Shown here piece by piece: positions 22,505 through 31,760 of a stretch of 35,145 bases of DNA. The DNA lies in contig JAVJQK010000098.1 of the NCBI GenBank assembly GCA_040218145.1, positions 1-35,145 of the forward strand, written 5' to 3'. Within the stretch, counting starts at the first letter, position 1, and the number at the start of each line of letters is the position of its first letter. The notes below the pieces were generated by a model. It made no database searches. It was not told the DNA's origin and was given only the letters and a program-made list of their open reading frames with translations. A program made the position numbers and the translations under genes. This DNA comes from Sandaracinaceae bacterium. Its GTDB lineage: Bacteria; Myxococcota_A; Polyangia; Polyangiales; Sandaracinaceae.

Positions 22505-23970
22505 GTTGCCGCGCAACGTGGGGCGTGGCCGCGGTCGGCGGCCTCGCCCTCTGCGCGGCGCTCGTGATCCCGTGGAGTTCGGGGCGAGGCTTCGAGCCAG
22601 ACGCGACCGCACCGGCGGAGGCGTCTGAATGGTCCCCTGGAGGCGCGACCTCGGTCGACTTTCGGCCGTCGCCATCCTTTCGGGGACCGGCCGCAAACCT
22701 CGGTCCCGAGGCGCGGCGGGAATTCTACGCGGGGCGGGCGCTTGCGGGCCAGCCGTGGGTGCGCGCGCCGAGCAGCACCGACGCCCGCGACGGGCTCGGG
22801 CCGCTGTACAACGCACGCACCTGCTTCGAGTGCCATGTCGAGGGCGGGCACGGCCTCGCCCCCAACACGAACGGCGAACTATCGGTCGCCACGCTCGTCC
22901 GTCTCAGCGTCCCCGGCGGCGAGCCGGAGCCCACGTACGGCGCACAGCTACAGCCGCGCTCGATCGCGCTCGGCGATCAGCTCGCCGGTGTCGTCGGCTC
23001 CGAGGAGGTCCTCGCGCGGGGCGTGCCGCCCGAGGGCCGCGCGCACGTCACTTGGATCGCCGGGCTACTCCGGTACGCCGACGGGGAGACGGTACAGCTG
23101 CGCCGGCCCAAGGTCCGCCTCGAAGCGCTCGCGCACGGCGCACTGCGCGCCGACGCCATGATCGCCCTGCGCCATGCCCCGCCGCTGCACGGCCTGGGGC
23201 TGCTCGAACTCGTCGCGCAGGCCGACCTCGAGCGGCTCGCCGACCCGGACGACGCCGACGGCGACGGGATCTCCGGTCGCGTCAACCGGGTCTGGGACCC
23301 GTCGCGCGAAGCACGCGTCGTCGGCCGCTTCGGGCTGAAGGCGAACCAGGCGACGCTTCGGGTCCAAGTCGCCGCCGCGCTGCACGGAGACATCGGGATC
23401 ACCAGCACGGTCTTGGGAGCCGTCCCCTGTACGTACGTAGAGTCCGCATGCGCGGCGTCACCGCACGGCGCCCCCGATGGAGAGCCGGAGATTTCAGACG
23501 CGTTGCTCGATCTCCTTACGGACTTCAACCGTTCGATCGGCGTGCCTCGCCGCCGTGCGGCCGACGATCCGCTCGTGCAGCATGGTCGCGAGCTGTTCGG
23601 CCAGGCCGGCTGTGACGCCTGTCACGCACCGCGTTTCGTCACCCACGACGACCCGCGCTGGCCGCACCTCTCGAGGCAGACGATCTGGCCCTACACCGAT
23701 CTGCTCCTGCACGATATGGGAGACGCCCTCGCGGATGGGCGACCAGACGGGGAGGCGTCCGGCTCCGAGTGGCGCACCCCGCCGCTGTGGGGCGTGGGCC
23801 TCGCTCGTGCGGTTCATCGCGACGCGGGGTTGCTTCACGACGGCCGCGCTCGCACCGTCGAGGAGGCCATCCTCTGGCACGGCGGAGAGGCGCAGCGAAG
23901 CCGCAACCACTTCGTCGAACTGACCCGCGAGGAACGACGGGCGCTGCTGTCGTTCGTGCGCTCTTTGTGA
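22498..23970 (+). CDS. Di-haem oxidoreductase (DHOR/DUF1111 family)
   Basis: The product has 490 residues when begun at GTG 22498, which overlaps the imelysin stop; GTG 22471 is the alternative. A signal anchor follows (WGVAAVGGLALCAALVIPW). Two c-type haem sites are CFECH (109-113) and CDACH (372-376), and GHGLAPN and LLHDMGDALADGRPD are typical of the DHOR group. These periplasmic cytochromes are coded with imelysins in Fur-controlled operons of proteobacteria, where they probably change the redox state of iron during uptake. Confidence 0.9.
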   Translation: MLSCRATWGVAAVGGLALCAALVIPWSSGRGFEPDATAPAEASEWSPGGATSVDFRPSPSFRGPAANLGPEARREFYAGRALAGQPWVRAPSSTDARDGLGPLYNARTCFECHVEGGHGLAPNTNGELSVATLVRLSVPGGEPEPTYGAQLQPRSIALGDQLAGVVGSEEVLARGVPPEGRAHVTWIAGLLRYADGETVQLRRPKVRLEALAHGALRADAMIALRHAPPLHGLGLLELVAQADLERLADPDDADGDGISGRVNRVWDPSREARVVGRFGLKANQATLRVQVAAALHGDIGITSTVLGAVPCTYVESACAASPHGAPDGEPEISDALLDLLTDFNRSIGVPRRRAADDPLVQHGRELFGQAGCDACHAPRFVTHDDPRWPHLSRQTIWPYTDLLLHDMGDALADGRPDGEASGSEWRTPPLWGVGLARAVHRDAGLLHDGRARTVEEAILWHGGEAQRSRNHFVELTREERRALLSFVRSL

Positions 23971-23975
23971 CTCCG

Positions 23976-25109
23976 ATGCCGCTTCCCCGACGATCGTTCC
24001 TGCAATCGATGACGCTCGCGACGCTGTCGCCGAGCGCGCTCCTGACTGCGTGCGGGTCGCGCGCCGCCTCCACCGTGCGATGGGCCTCGGCGGCCAACGA
24101 CGACGCTGGCGGCACGGGGCTCGTTTGGGCAGACCCAAGCTCGGGTGAGGCCTTCCGGATCGCCACGGAGTTCCGCGGACACGGCCTGGCCGCCCACCCG
24201 CAGCGTCCGTGGGAGGTGACGCTCTTCACCCGTCGCCCCGGGCAGACGTGCGCGGTGCTCGACCTACGCGAGGGTCGCGTCGTGCACGCGTTCGACGCGA
24301 CCGACGACCGCGCCTTCCAGGGCCACGGCTTCTACACCGCGGACGGAAGCCGACTCGTCACGTCGGAGGCGCACGTGGAGACCGCCGAGGGCTGGCTGGG
24401 CGTGCGCGAGACGGCGGGTTACGGCCTCATCGACGCGATGCCGACGTCGGGCCTCGGGCCGCACGAGATCCTGCCGATGCCGGACGGCGACACGGTCGTG
24501 GTCGCCAACGGGGGGCTGCTCACTCGGCCGGAGACCGGGCGTGAGGTCCTGAATCTCGACACGATGGACTCGTCGCTCGCGTACCTCTCGCTGTCGACCG
24601 GCGCGGTGCACGAGGCGCACCGCGTCGACGTCCCCAAGGGAAGCATTCGGCACCTCGACGTCGCCGCCAGCGGCCTCGTCGCGTTCGGCATCCAGGTGCA
24701 ACGCGAGCCGGTCGACTACGACGACGTGCTCCCGCTGGGCGGCTGGCACCGGCCGGGCGAGTCGCCGCGGCTGTTCGATGACGGCCTCGACGCAGTGGCG
24801 GCGATGGACGACTACGTGGGGAGCGTGGCGCTCGACCCCGAGTCCTCGATTGTCGGGATGACGAGCCCCCGCGGGAACGTCGCCCTTTTCTGGAACCTCG
24901 AGAGCGGGGCGTACATGGGGCTACACGAGTTGGTCGATTGCTCGGGGATCGCGGCTGCAGGGTCGCGGTTCATGCTCAGCAGCTCCGTGGGCGAGGTCCG
25001 GGTCCTCGAGGCTGCTGACCTCACGGAGGTCTCTGGAGCGCGCCGGCGGTTCCAGGACGTGCATTGGGACAATCATTTTGCCGTGATAGACATGGAGAAC
25101 GCTCGATGA
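23976..25109 (+). CDS. DUF1513-type periplasmic beta-propeller protein with Tat signal
   Basis: The product has 377 residues. The N-terminus MPLPRRSFLQSMTLATLSPS contains a twin-arginine motif (RRSFLQ), followed by LLTACGS, so it may be a Tat-exported lipoprotein. The rest is propeller-like, with GHGFYTADGSRLVTSEA and GPHEILPMPDGDTVVVANGG, both characteristic of DUF1513 proteins found next to imelysins. The gene starts 6 bases after the cytochrome gene and overlaps the next gene by ATGA. It may serve as a scaffold or folded cofactor-binding partner for iron handling. Confidence 0.88.
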   Translation: MPLPRRSFLQSMTLATLSPSALLTACGSRAASTVRWASAANDDAGGTGLVWADPSSGEAFRIATEFRGHGLAAHPQRPWEVTLFTRRPGQTCAVLDLREGRVVHAFDATDDRAFQGHGFYTADGSRLVTSEAHVETAEGWLGVRETAGYGLIDAMPTSGLGPHEILPMPDGDTVVVANGGLLTRPETGREVLNLDTMDSSLAYLSLSTGAVHEAHRVDVPKGSIRHLDVAASGLVAFGIQVQREPVDYDDVLPLGGWHRPGESPRLFDDGLDAVAAMDDYVGSVALDPESSIVGMTSPRGNVALFWNLESGAYMGLHELVDCSGIAAAGSRFMLSSSVGEVRVLEAADLTEVSGARRRFQDVHWDNHFAVIDMENAR

Positions 25110-26206
25110 TCTCCCGCGCCCTGGCCGGATTGCTGCTCGTGCTCGTCCTCTCGAGCTGCAGCACCGAAGAAACCGACAACCGGCTCGCCGCCGCCGTTGA
25201 GCAGGCGATCGAAGAGGCCGTGGTGCCCGCCATCGAGGCCTTCTCGACCGAGGCGACCGACTTCGAGACCGAGGCCGACTCGTTCTGCGCGAGCGTCGAC
25301 GAGACGAGCCTCCGCACGCTCCAGGATCGCTGGCTGAGCTCGATGGCAACGTGGAACCGCGCCGGCGTCTACCGCATCGGCCCGCTGTACGACGACCCGA
25401 TCGTGCCGACCATCGACCTCATCGAGTCCAAGCGGCCGCGCGGGACCGACTACACCGCGACCGTGCGGGAGACGATCGCTTCGGCCGTCGAGGGTGCGAC
25501 GCCGCTCGACGACACGTACTTCCGGAGCCTGACCTTCAACCGCGGTGGGCTGCTCGCGCTTGAGATCCTCGTGTTCGAGGACGGGGCGGACCTGCCGTCG
25601 AACGCGCCGGCCGACATCGTGGCCGCCTACGAGGCTAGCCCGCGCCGGTGCGAGTATCTGCAGGGCACCGCGGCGCTGCTCGCTGAGCGCGCGCGGGGCG
25701 TCGCCACCGGCTGGACGGAGAGCTTCGGCGACGCGGGCACGCCCTTTCGCCATCAGTTCCTCGAGCCGACCCTCCCCGACGGCTCCGAGCCGGCCGTCGC
25801 GCTCGTCACGCTGGCGATCGAGCATGTGCGGTACCTGCACGTCCGCAAGCTCGACGGCACCGCGGACGTACAGGTCGCAGAGGCGGCGCGCCCCGAGGTT
25901 CAACCCTTCTTCGGAAACCTTGAGGTGGCCGTTCTCGAGATCGAGACGATGTTCACCGCGAGCAGTCCCAACGGCCCAAGCCTCCTCGATCTGATGGAGG
26001 AGCGCGGGTTTGCCGAGGAGGCCGAGGCCCTGCGCGCCGCCATCGCACAGGTTCTCCTCTGGATCCGCGATGCCCAGGAAGGGGGCGGGAACACATCGGC
26101 GGCGGGTGCGATCCGCGCGCTCGCGGCTCTCGACGCCACGCTCCAGAACGAGGTTGCAGCCGGTCTCGGTATCACCCTCCCGCTCAACTTCAACGATGGC
26201 GATTGA
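25106..26206 (+). CDS. Second imelysin-family lipoprotein
   Basis: The product has 366 residues; ATG 25106 overlaps the upstream stop (ATGA). The lipobox is LVLSSC (Cys18). Imelysin-like helices include RWLSSMATWNRAGVYRIGPL and RGGLLALEILVFED. At the motif position the sequence reads GLLALE, so the His of GxHxxE is replaced by Leu while Gly and Glu stay. This matches the second member of the paired imelysins seen in such operons and suggests a different, perhaps structural or haem-partner, role from the first copy. Confidence 0.88.
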   Translation: MISRALAGLLLVLVLSSCSTEETDNRLAAAVEQAIEEAVVPAIEAFSTEATDFETEADSFCASVDETSLRTLQDRWLSSMATWNRAGVYRIGPLYDDPIVPTIDLIESKRPRGTDYTATVRETIASAVEGATPLDDTYFRSLTFNRGGLLALEILVFEDGADLPSNAPADIVAAYEASPRRCEYLQGTAALLAERARGVATGWTESFGDAGTPFRHQFLEPTLPDGSEPAVALVTLAIEHVRYLHVRKLDGTADVQVAEAARPEVQPFFGNLEVAVLEIETMFTASSPNGPSLLDLMEERGFAEEAEALRAAIAQVLLWIRDAQEGGGNTSAAGAIRALAALDATLQNEVAAGLGITLPLNFNDGD

Positions 26207-27410
26207 TCGAACCACCACCGGCGCGCTCCTCGTGCTCGCACTCGGGGCGTGCGCCAGCGAACCGATCGACCGGGAGACTGAGCTCGCCTCGCTGGGCGAG
26301 TCGCTGTTCCACGACACGAACCTGTCGGCAAACCGCACGCAGTCGTGCGCGACGTGCCACGACCCTGAGCGCGCGTTCACCGACGGGCGCACCGACAACG
26401 GCCGGGTGCGCGCGGTGTCGCTCGGCGACGACGGCGCTTCGCTGGGGGACCGCAACGCGCCCACCGCGACGTACGCGGCGTTCATCACGCCCACGGCGCT
26501 GACCGACGGAACACGGCGACGGTTCAACCGCCATGAGGGCAACCGCCTCTACGAAGGCCCCCTCGGTGGGCTGTTCCACGACGGGCGCGCAGTCGGGCTC
26601 GAGGGGCAAGCGGCCGGGCCACCGTTGAACCCGATCGAGATGGGCATGCCCAGCCGCGACGCGGTGGTCGCGCGCCTACTCGGGGACCCGGGCTACGAGG
26701 GCTCGTTCCGCTCACTGTTCGGCGACGCCGTGTTCGACGATCCGAGCGCCGCCTACGACGCGATGACCGAAGCCATCGCCGCGTTCGAACGGACGGAGAC
26801 GTTCGCGCCCTTCGACAGCAAGTACGACCGCATCCTCGCCGGAGACGAGCAGTTCTCGTTCATGGAGCTGACGGGCCGCTCGCTGTTCTTCTCGGAGTTC
26901 ACCAACTGCTCGATCTGCCACCAGCTCCACGGCTCGAGCGACCCGAGCAACCGGACGCGCGAGACCTTCTCGGGGTACGAGTTCCACAACATTGGCGTCC
27001 CAGTGAATACCGAGATCCGCGCTCTCAACGGCACGACCGAGGCCGACCTGGGCCTCGCGTCTAACGCCGCCTACGACGCGCCCGAGCACCGGGGGCGTTT
27101 CCGGGTCCCGACCCTTCGAAACGTCGCGGTGACCGGGCCCTACATGCACAACGGGGTGTTCCGGTCGCTGCGAACCACGATCGTATTCTACCTGCACTTC
27201 ATCGACCCCGAAGGGCATCCGAACAACCCGGAGACCGGGGAGCCCTGGCGCGAGGCCGAGGTCCCCGAAACGTTCGCGATGGACTTGCTACGCGTGGGCC
27301 GCCCGCTGTCGGAACTCGAGATTGACTCGCTCGTGTGCTTCCTGCAGACGCTGACCGACCGGCGCTACGAACCACTCTTGAGCGACACGAGCGCGTCCTG
27401 CGCCGACTGA
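26196..27410 (+). CDS. MauG/cytochrome c peroxidase-like di-haem lipoprotein
   Basis: The product has 404 residues. ATG 26196 overlaps the upstream gene by 11 bases. The lipobox LALGAC ends near Cys19. Haem sites are CATCH (51-55) and CSICH (238-242). The peroxidase landmarks LGESLFHDTNLSANRTQSC, NRNAPTATYA-like DRNAPTATYAAF, and RVPTLRNVAVTGPYMHNGVF are present. It should reduce peroxide or act as a di-haem redox enzyme in the periplasm, perhaps controlling iron oxidation together with the DHOR protein. It is the last gene of the Fur-box operon. Confidence 0.9.
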   Translation: MAIDRTTTGALLVLALGACASEPIDRETELASLGESLFHDTNLSANRTQSCATCHDPERAFTDGRTDNGRVRAVSLGDDGASLGDRNAPTATYAAFITPTALTDGTRRRFNRHEGNRLYEGPLGGLFHDGRAVGLEGQAAGPPLNPIEMGMPSRDAVVARLLGDPGYEGSFRSLFGDAVFDDPSAAYDAMTEAIAAFERTETFAPFDSKYDRILAGDEQFSFMELTGRSLFFSEFTNCSICHQLHGSSDPSNRTRETFSGYEFHNIGVPVNTEIRALNGTTEADLGLASNAAYDAPEHRGRFRVPTLRNVAVTGPYMHNGVFRSLRTTIVFYLHFIDPEGHPNNPETGEPWREAEVPETFAMDLLRVGRPLSELEIDSLVCFLQTLTDRRYEPLLSDTSASCAD

Positions 27411-27431
27411 CCCAGCCTGGCGGCGGTCGCT

Positions 27432-27562
27432 GGCGACGTGCTCGCGGTCGAGCATGAGCTGGTCCTTCAGATCCTTGAGACGCGGCAGGAACGAGAAGCC
27501 TGCCAAGCAGCAGAGGCCGAAGAGCCGCTCGGCATGTGCGTGTCCGTGTAGTGCTCGCGCGG
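27432..27562 (-). pseudogene. Fragment of a Tn3-type transposase gene
   Basis: About 130 bases align closely with 5345-5484 of the intact tnpA, including the LLGFSFxPRLKDLKDQ and LDREHV coding stretches and the HYTDTH stretch with the second catalytic Asp. Small deletions (6 bases near 27456, others near 27530) break the frame. It is a relic of a related, not identical, Tn3-family transposase. It starts about 20 bases after the peroxidase stop codon. Confidence 0.85.
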
Positions 27563-27678
27563 CGGTCGAAGATGGCCTCTGCCAGGTCGGGGTCGTGCAG
27601 GACCTTGCCCCAGGCCTTCAGCGTCTTGTTGGTGGTGAAGATCATCGAGCCCTTCGTGAGGTGGCGCTCGTTGCCGTA
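27559..27678 (-). pseudogene. Fragment of an IS21-type IstB ATPase gene
   Basis: Minus-strand reading gives YGNERHLTKGSMIFTTNKTL, then AWGKVLHDPDLAEAIFDR. This is the C-terminal sensor-like part of the IstB helper ATPase (TTN..WG.VL.DP..A.AI.DR). It covers only about 40 residues of a protein near 250 long and joins the transposase fragment directly. No IstA remnant or IS21 end was recognised nearby. Confidence 0.75.
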
Positions 27679-28116
27679 GGTTGCGGCTGCTGGGCGCCGC
27701 GACAATGGACGGGATGCGGACGCACCGCGAGTCGGGCGTGCGGGGAGTAGGGCTGACGCATGAGACCTCGCGAGGGAAGCGCGCCAATACCAGTGCGGGA
27801 GGTCGAACCACCGTGGGCGGGAACTCGCCAACCACGTGATCGCGCCGGGGATTGGCTCGTCGGACGCTCCAGTGGAGTGAGTCACCCCGACACCCGACAC
27901 ACCAAACGTGACACCCAGTGCGCCACGGGCTCGCGAGTGACGCCCATCCCGGGATACGGTGCCTCCGCGGAGGCGTGATCATCTCGACGACGCGCGCCGA
28001 GGCCAGATCCACCGGAACGACCCAATCATCCTGGCAGGCGGGAACATTCAGGCGCGACGCGCGTAGGATGGCTCGGACGCGACGTGTTGTATGATAGCAA
28101 AGGAAGTAGGTTCGGC
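27679..28116. other. Non-coding stretch after mobile-element debris
   Basis: No convincing gene is seen. It holds a perfect 14-bp palindrome GCCTCCGCGGAGGC (27961-27974), and a TATGAT box at 28090-28095 that could be the -10 element for the gene starting at 28117, although no good -35 is apparent. An AAAGGAAG run just before that gene may be its ribosome site, with a long spacer. Confidence 0.4.
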
Positions 28117-31100
28117 ATGAAGACCAGCGCGCGCGAGAAGATCACGAAGTGGAGCCAGGCGTCGGACGAGGCGATGGACGCCCTCGCGAAGGAGTACGCG
28201 AAGGACGCCGTGCACGGCGTGGATGACCGCGACGCGCTCCCGAAGGCGCGGTTGGCGCGCGCACTGATGCGCACGCTCCCCAGCATCCGGGACATCCGGA
28301 GCTGGAATCTCGTCGAGGATGTGCTCGAGCACCTCTCGCCCGAGGAGCGCGTGTCGGTCATGGTCCGGTACGACCGCAAGGACCGCCGCGGCAAGGTGCT
28401 CCCGCTCCTCGAGCGCCTCGACGAAGACCCGCGTGAGCTGCTGCGCGCCGAGCTCGAGGAGCTGCGCGCTCACCCCGATCGGGTGGCGCCGCGCGGGAAC
28501 GCCGCCTACCTCCTCGCCCAGCTCCACGTGGCGGCGGGCGAGAGCGTCCCCGAAGAGCTCGACGAGGACCTCCGATACTTCTCCGTTCTCGAGAGCGACT
28601 CCGCCTTGGACGAGCGACTCTTTCGGGCGCTCCCCAAGGCGCGCGCGGCCGCGATCGCTGGCGGATCGGTGTGGGGCAACCGGGCCCTGCTCGGGCTCAT
28701 CGACGACGAAGGACTCTACGACCAGGCGGTGCGGGCGCTCGAGGAGGCGGGCGGCAACGACATCGCCCGGGCGCTCGGAGGCGCGGGAGAGCGCGCGCTC
28801 GGGGCGCTCGAGAGGGGCGCCGAAGGCGACGCGCCGGTCGCGCGCCTGACGGGGATCGCGCAGGCCCTCGGTCTCATCCGCGCGCCGGCGTCGGCCGACC
28901 TGCTGCGGAAGCTCCTCGGGCACTCGAGCAAGACCGTCCGCGCAGCGGCGCGGCAGTCTCTCGGCGAGCTCGGAGAGGTTGCCAGGGCCGCGATCGAGGC
29001 AGGGACCGAGGCCAAGAAGAAGGCGGTTCGCGAGGCGTGCAGAGAGCTGCTCGAGATCCTCGGCGCGCAGGAGGCCGCCGCGGGCTCGCCGCTCGAACGC
29101 CTCGAGGAGGAGGCCGAGGCCCTCGACGAGGCGACGCGCGCGGCGATCCTCGCCTGGCCCAGCACCAACCCGAACGAGATGGACCTGCACGTGCGCCGCA
29201 TGACCGACGCGCACGGTCCGGTGGTGCTCGTCGTGCTGCGCGATTGGTTCCTCGAGGGGTTCCCCCGGCAGACGTCGAAGTACCTCGCCGCCATCGGCCA
29301 GCTCAGCGGTCGAGGTCCTGACGTCGCGAACCCCGTGGCTCGCCCGGAGCAGGCCCTCGCGGCCGCGTACGTCGCGCTCGACGCGATCGCGCGCGCACCG
29401 AAGCCGAAGGGGCACCAGCTCTCGGATCTGCGAAAGAGCCTCCCGGCGACCTTCGGGGCGTGGGCGGCGGAGGCCGCGGCGTCCGCGCTCCGAACCCGCA
29501 AGACGCCGCTGGCCGAGATCTTCTACGGGATCGCGGCCCAGGATCCAGCGGGCAGCCGCGACGTGCTCGTGGGCGGACTGTCGGAGAGCGGCAAGGGCAT
29601 CCGCGCGACCTGCGTCGAGGCGCTCGCGACGCTCGGTGAGGTGGCGGTGGACGACGTGCTGCCGCTGCTCTCCGCGAGGAAGGCGAGCACCCGAGAGGCC
29701 GCCGCCCGGGTGCTCGCGGCGGTGGGGAGCGCGAAGGCCACCGGCCGCCTCGCCGAGGCGCTCGACGAGGAGTCCTCCGACGACGTGCGCATGACGCTCG
29801 AGGACGCCCTCCGGGCGTCGGGCGGCGGTTCGGCGACCGCTTCGAGCCCCGGCGGGGACACTGCGCCTGCGGACACGGCGCCTGCGGACGCTGCCGACAC
29901 GGGGCCCGGGGACACAGCGCAGGGTGCCGCGGTGTGGGAGGCGCAACTCGCTGTCGCCGCGAAGCCACGCCTCCCCGCGTGGGTGGACGCGGAGGCGCTC
30001 CCGCCCCTGACCTTCGTGACCGGCGAGACGCTGAGCGACGAAGGCCGGGCGGCGCTGATCGGGCGGCTCAAGAAGGAGCACGAGCGTCCGGATGGGCTCG
30101 TCGCGGACGTGGTGCAACACCTCGACCCGGCCTCGGCCGCGGCGTTCGGGGAGGCGCTCTTCCAGCAGTGGGAGGCAGCGGGCGCCAAGGCGCGCGACAA
30201 GTGGGCCCTCTATCAGCTCGGACAGGTCGCGAGCGACGACTGGATCCACGGGACGGCGCCAGCGCTGGCCGTCATGTCGGACCGGGGCCGGCACGCGCAG
30301 GCTGGCTGGCACCTCGACGTCTACGCTCGCCTCGGTACGACGGCCGCGCTCGACTGGATCGCGTTCTGGGCCGACCACGCCGTCACCGCCGGCCTCAGGA
30401 AGAAGGCGATGGAGCAGCTCGGGGAGCTCGCCGCCGCGCGCGGCGTCTCGGAGCAGGAGCTGCGCGCGCAGCGCGATCCCTTCGTCAACGACGTGCAGGC
30501 GGAGCGGCGCGCCCCCGACCTCGGCTTCGACGCCCGGGGAGCGCAGCGGGTGAGCCTCGGGGCCCGCGAGATGACGCTTCGGATCGGCCCGGACGGCGCC
30601 CTGCGCGTGCTCGACGAGGCGGGCGAGGCGCTCGCTGGCATGCCGGCGGCGGGGCCGGACGACGACGCGGCGGCGATGAAAGCGGCCGAGCGGACGTTCC
30701 AGCGCCTCGAGAAGGAAGTGGATCGGACCCTGAAGTCGCTGAGCCCTCGCCTCGAGCGGGCGATGATCGGCCGGCGCACGTGGACCCGCGCGCGCTTCGA
30801 CGCGGTCTTCCTCTCGCACCCGATCCTCGGCGCCCTCGGCACCCGCGTGGTCTTCGCGACCGCGGACGGAAAGACCTTTCGGATCTCGGAGGAGGGCGCT
30901 CCGATCGACGCGACCGGCGCGGAGGTGACCCTCGGTGACGCCGACGTGCTCCACATCGTCCATCCGCTCGAGCTCGACGAGGCGCGCCTCGCGGCCTGGC
31001 GGGAGCACCTGCAGCGCGCCGGCGTGGTGCCGCCGTTCACCCAGATCGACCGGCCGACTTTCACGTGGACGAAGGGCCAGAAGCTGTCCGGGCCGCCCAT

Positions 31101-31734
31101 CCCGCCGCGCACGTTCAAGGCACGGGCGCGGGAGGCCGGCTGGAAGCGTGGTCCCACCGAGGATGCGGGCCTCGTCTTCTTCGACTGGATCCCGATGCCT
31201 TCCCACGGCGTCATGGTGCGGCTCCACCACAGCGGCTACGCCGCCAGCGGCGACTGGGACGAACCGGTGACCGACCCGAGTCTCGAGTTCGTCACTCCGA
31301 GCGGGGATGGGGGCGTGAACGCACGCACTCTCGATCCGATCGCGTACAGCGAGGCCTGGTACGCCGCGCAGCGGGTGCTTGGCGGCGTCGCTCCGAAGGC
31401 CGCTCCGAAGCCCCCGAAGCCCGAGACCGGCGGCGGCGCCCAGAAGGCGCTGCCCGAGATGAGCGCGGGCTTCCCGAGCGCCGATCACGCCCCCTCGGGC
31501 CGCGCGAAGTGCATGCACTGCAACCAGAAGATCGAGAAGGGAAGCGTGCGCCTCGTCGTGGAGCGCGAAATCTCCACTCCACGCTTCGAGGGCAAGGGCC
31601 CCGGCTACATGCACGGGCCTTGCGCCATCGCGTGGGCCGAAGCCAACGGCCTCGACGAGGACGACTTCGTGAGGAAGGTCCGTGCCCACACTGCGCTGGC
31701 CCAGGCCGAACTCCCTGCCCCCTTCGGGGAGTGA
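28117..31734 (+). CDS. HEAT-repeat/DUF4132 protein with C-terminal PARP-type zinc finger
   Basis: The product has 1205 residues, starting at ATG 28117 (a GTG at 28084 overlaps the likely promoter). There is no signal peptide, so it is cytoplasmic. Residues 1-560 are helical HEAT-like repeats (LLRKLLGHSSKTVRAAARQSLGELG, VLPLLSARKASTREAAARVLAAV). A Thr/Ala/Asp/Pro-rich linker lies near 570-605 (DTAPADTAPADAADTG). Residues 730-1000 resemble DUF4132 of YehI/MolR-type proteins (LRIGPDGALRVLDEAGEALAG, LERAMIGRRTWTRARFDAVFLSHPILGALGTRVV). A zinc finger of PARP type ends it: Cys1132, Cys1135, His1166, Cys1169 (CxxC-x30-HxxC). This joins a DNA-break-sensing finger to a DUF4132 module often seen with WGR domains; a role in DNA damage or NAD-linked signalling is inference. 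Confidence 0.85.
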   Translation: MKTSAREKITKWSQASDEAMDALAKEYAKDAVHGVDDRDALPKARLARALMRTLPSIRDIRSWNLVEDVLEHLSPEERVSVMVRYDRKDRRGKVLPLLERLDEDPRELLRAELEELRAHPDRVAPRGNAAYLLAQLHVAAGESVPEELDEDLRYFSVLESDSALDERLFRALPKARAAAIAGGSVWGNRALLGLIDDEGLYDQAVRALEEAGGNDIARALGGAGERALGALERGAEGDAPVARLTGIAQALGLIRAPASADLLRKLLGHSSKTVRAAARQSLGELGEVARAAIEAGTEAKKKAVREACRELLEILGAQEAAAGSPLERLEEEAEALDEATRAAILAWPSTNPNEMDLHVRRMTDAHGPVVLVVLRDWFLEGFPRQTSKYLAAIGQLSGRGPDVANPVARPEQALAAAYVALDAIARAPKPKGHQLSDLRKSLPATFGAWAAEAAASALRTRKTPLAEIFYGIAAQDPAGSRDVLVGGLSESGKGIRATCVEALATLGEVAVDDVLPLLSARKASTREAAARVLAAVGSAKATGRLAEALDEESSDDVRMTLEDALRASGGGSATASSPGGDTAPADTAPADAADTGPGDTAQGAAVWEAQLAVAAKPRLPAWVDAEALPPLTFVTGETLSDEGRAALIGRLKKEHERPDGLVADVVQHLDPASAAAFGEALFQQWEAAGAKARDKWALYQLGQVASDDWIHGTAPALAVMSDRGRHAQAGWHLDVYARLGTTAALDWIAFWADHAVTAGLRKKAMEQLGELAAARGVSEQELRAQRDPFVNDVQAERRAPDLGFDARGAQRVSLGAREMTLRIGPDGALRVLDEAGEALAGMPAAGPDDDAAAMKAAERTFQRLEKEVDRTLKSLSPRLERAMIGRRTWTRARFDAVFLSHPILGALGTRVVFATADGKTFRISEEGAPIDATGAEVTLGDADVLHIVHPLELDEARLAAWREHLQRAGVVPPFTQIDRPTFTWTKGQKLSGPPIPPRTFKARAREAGWKRGPTEDAGLVFFDWIPMPSHGVMVRLHHSGYAASGDWDEPVTDPSLEFVTPSGDGGVNARTLDPIAYSEAWYAAQRVLGGVAPKAAPKPPKPETGGGAQKALPEMSAGFPSADHAPSGRAKCMHCNQKIEKGSVRLVVEREISTPRFEGKGPGYMHGPCAIAWAEANGLDEDDFVRKVRAHTALAQAELPAPFGE

Positions 31735-31745
31735 CGCTCCAGCGA

Positions 31746-31760
31746 GCGCGTGCCACGCGC
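31746..31760. terminator. Possible hairpin after the DUF4132 gene
   Basis: GCGCGTGCCACGCGC is a near-perfect palindrome 11 bases after the stop codon. No T-run follows, so it is only a weak terminator candidate. The rest of the 232-base gap to 31966 shows no gene. Confidence 0.3.
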
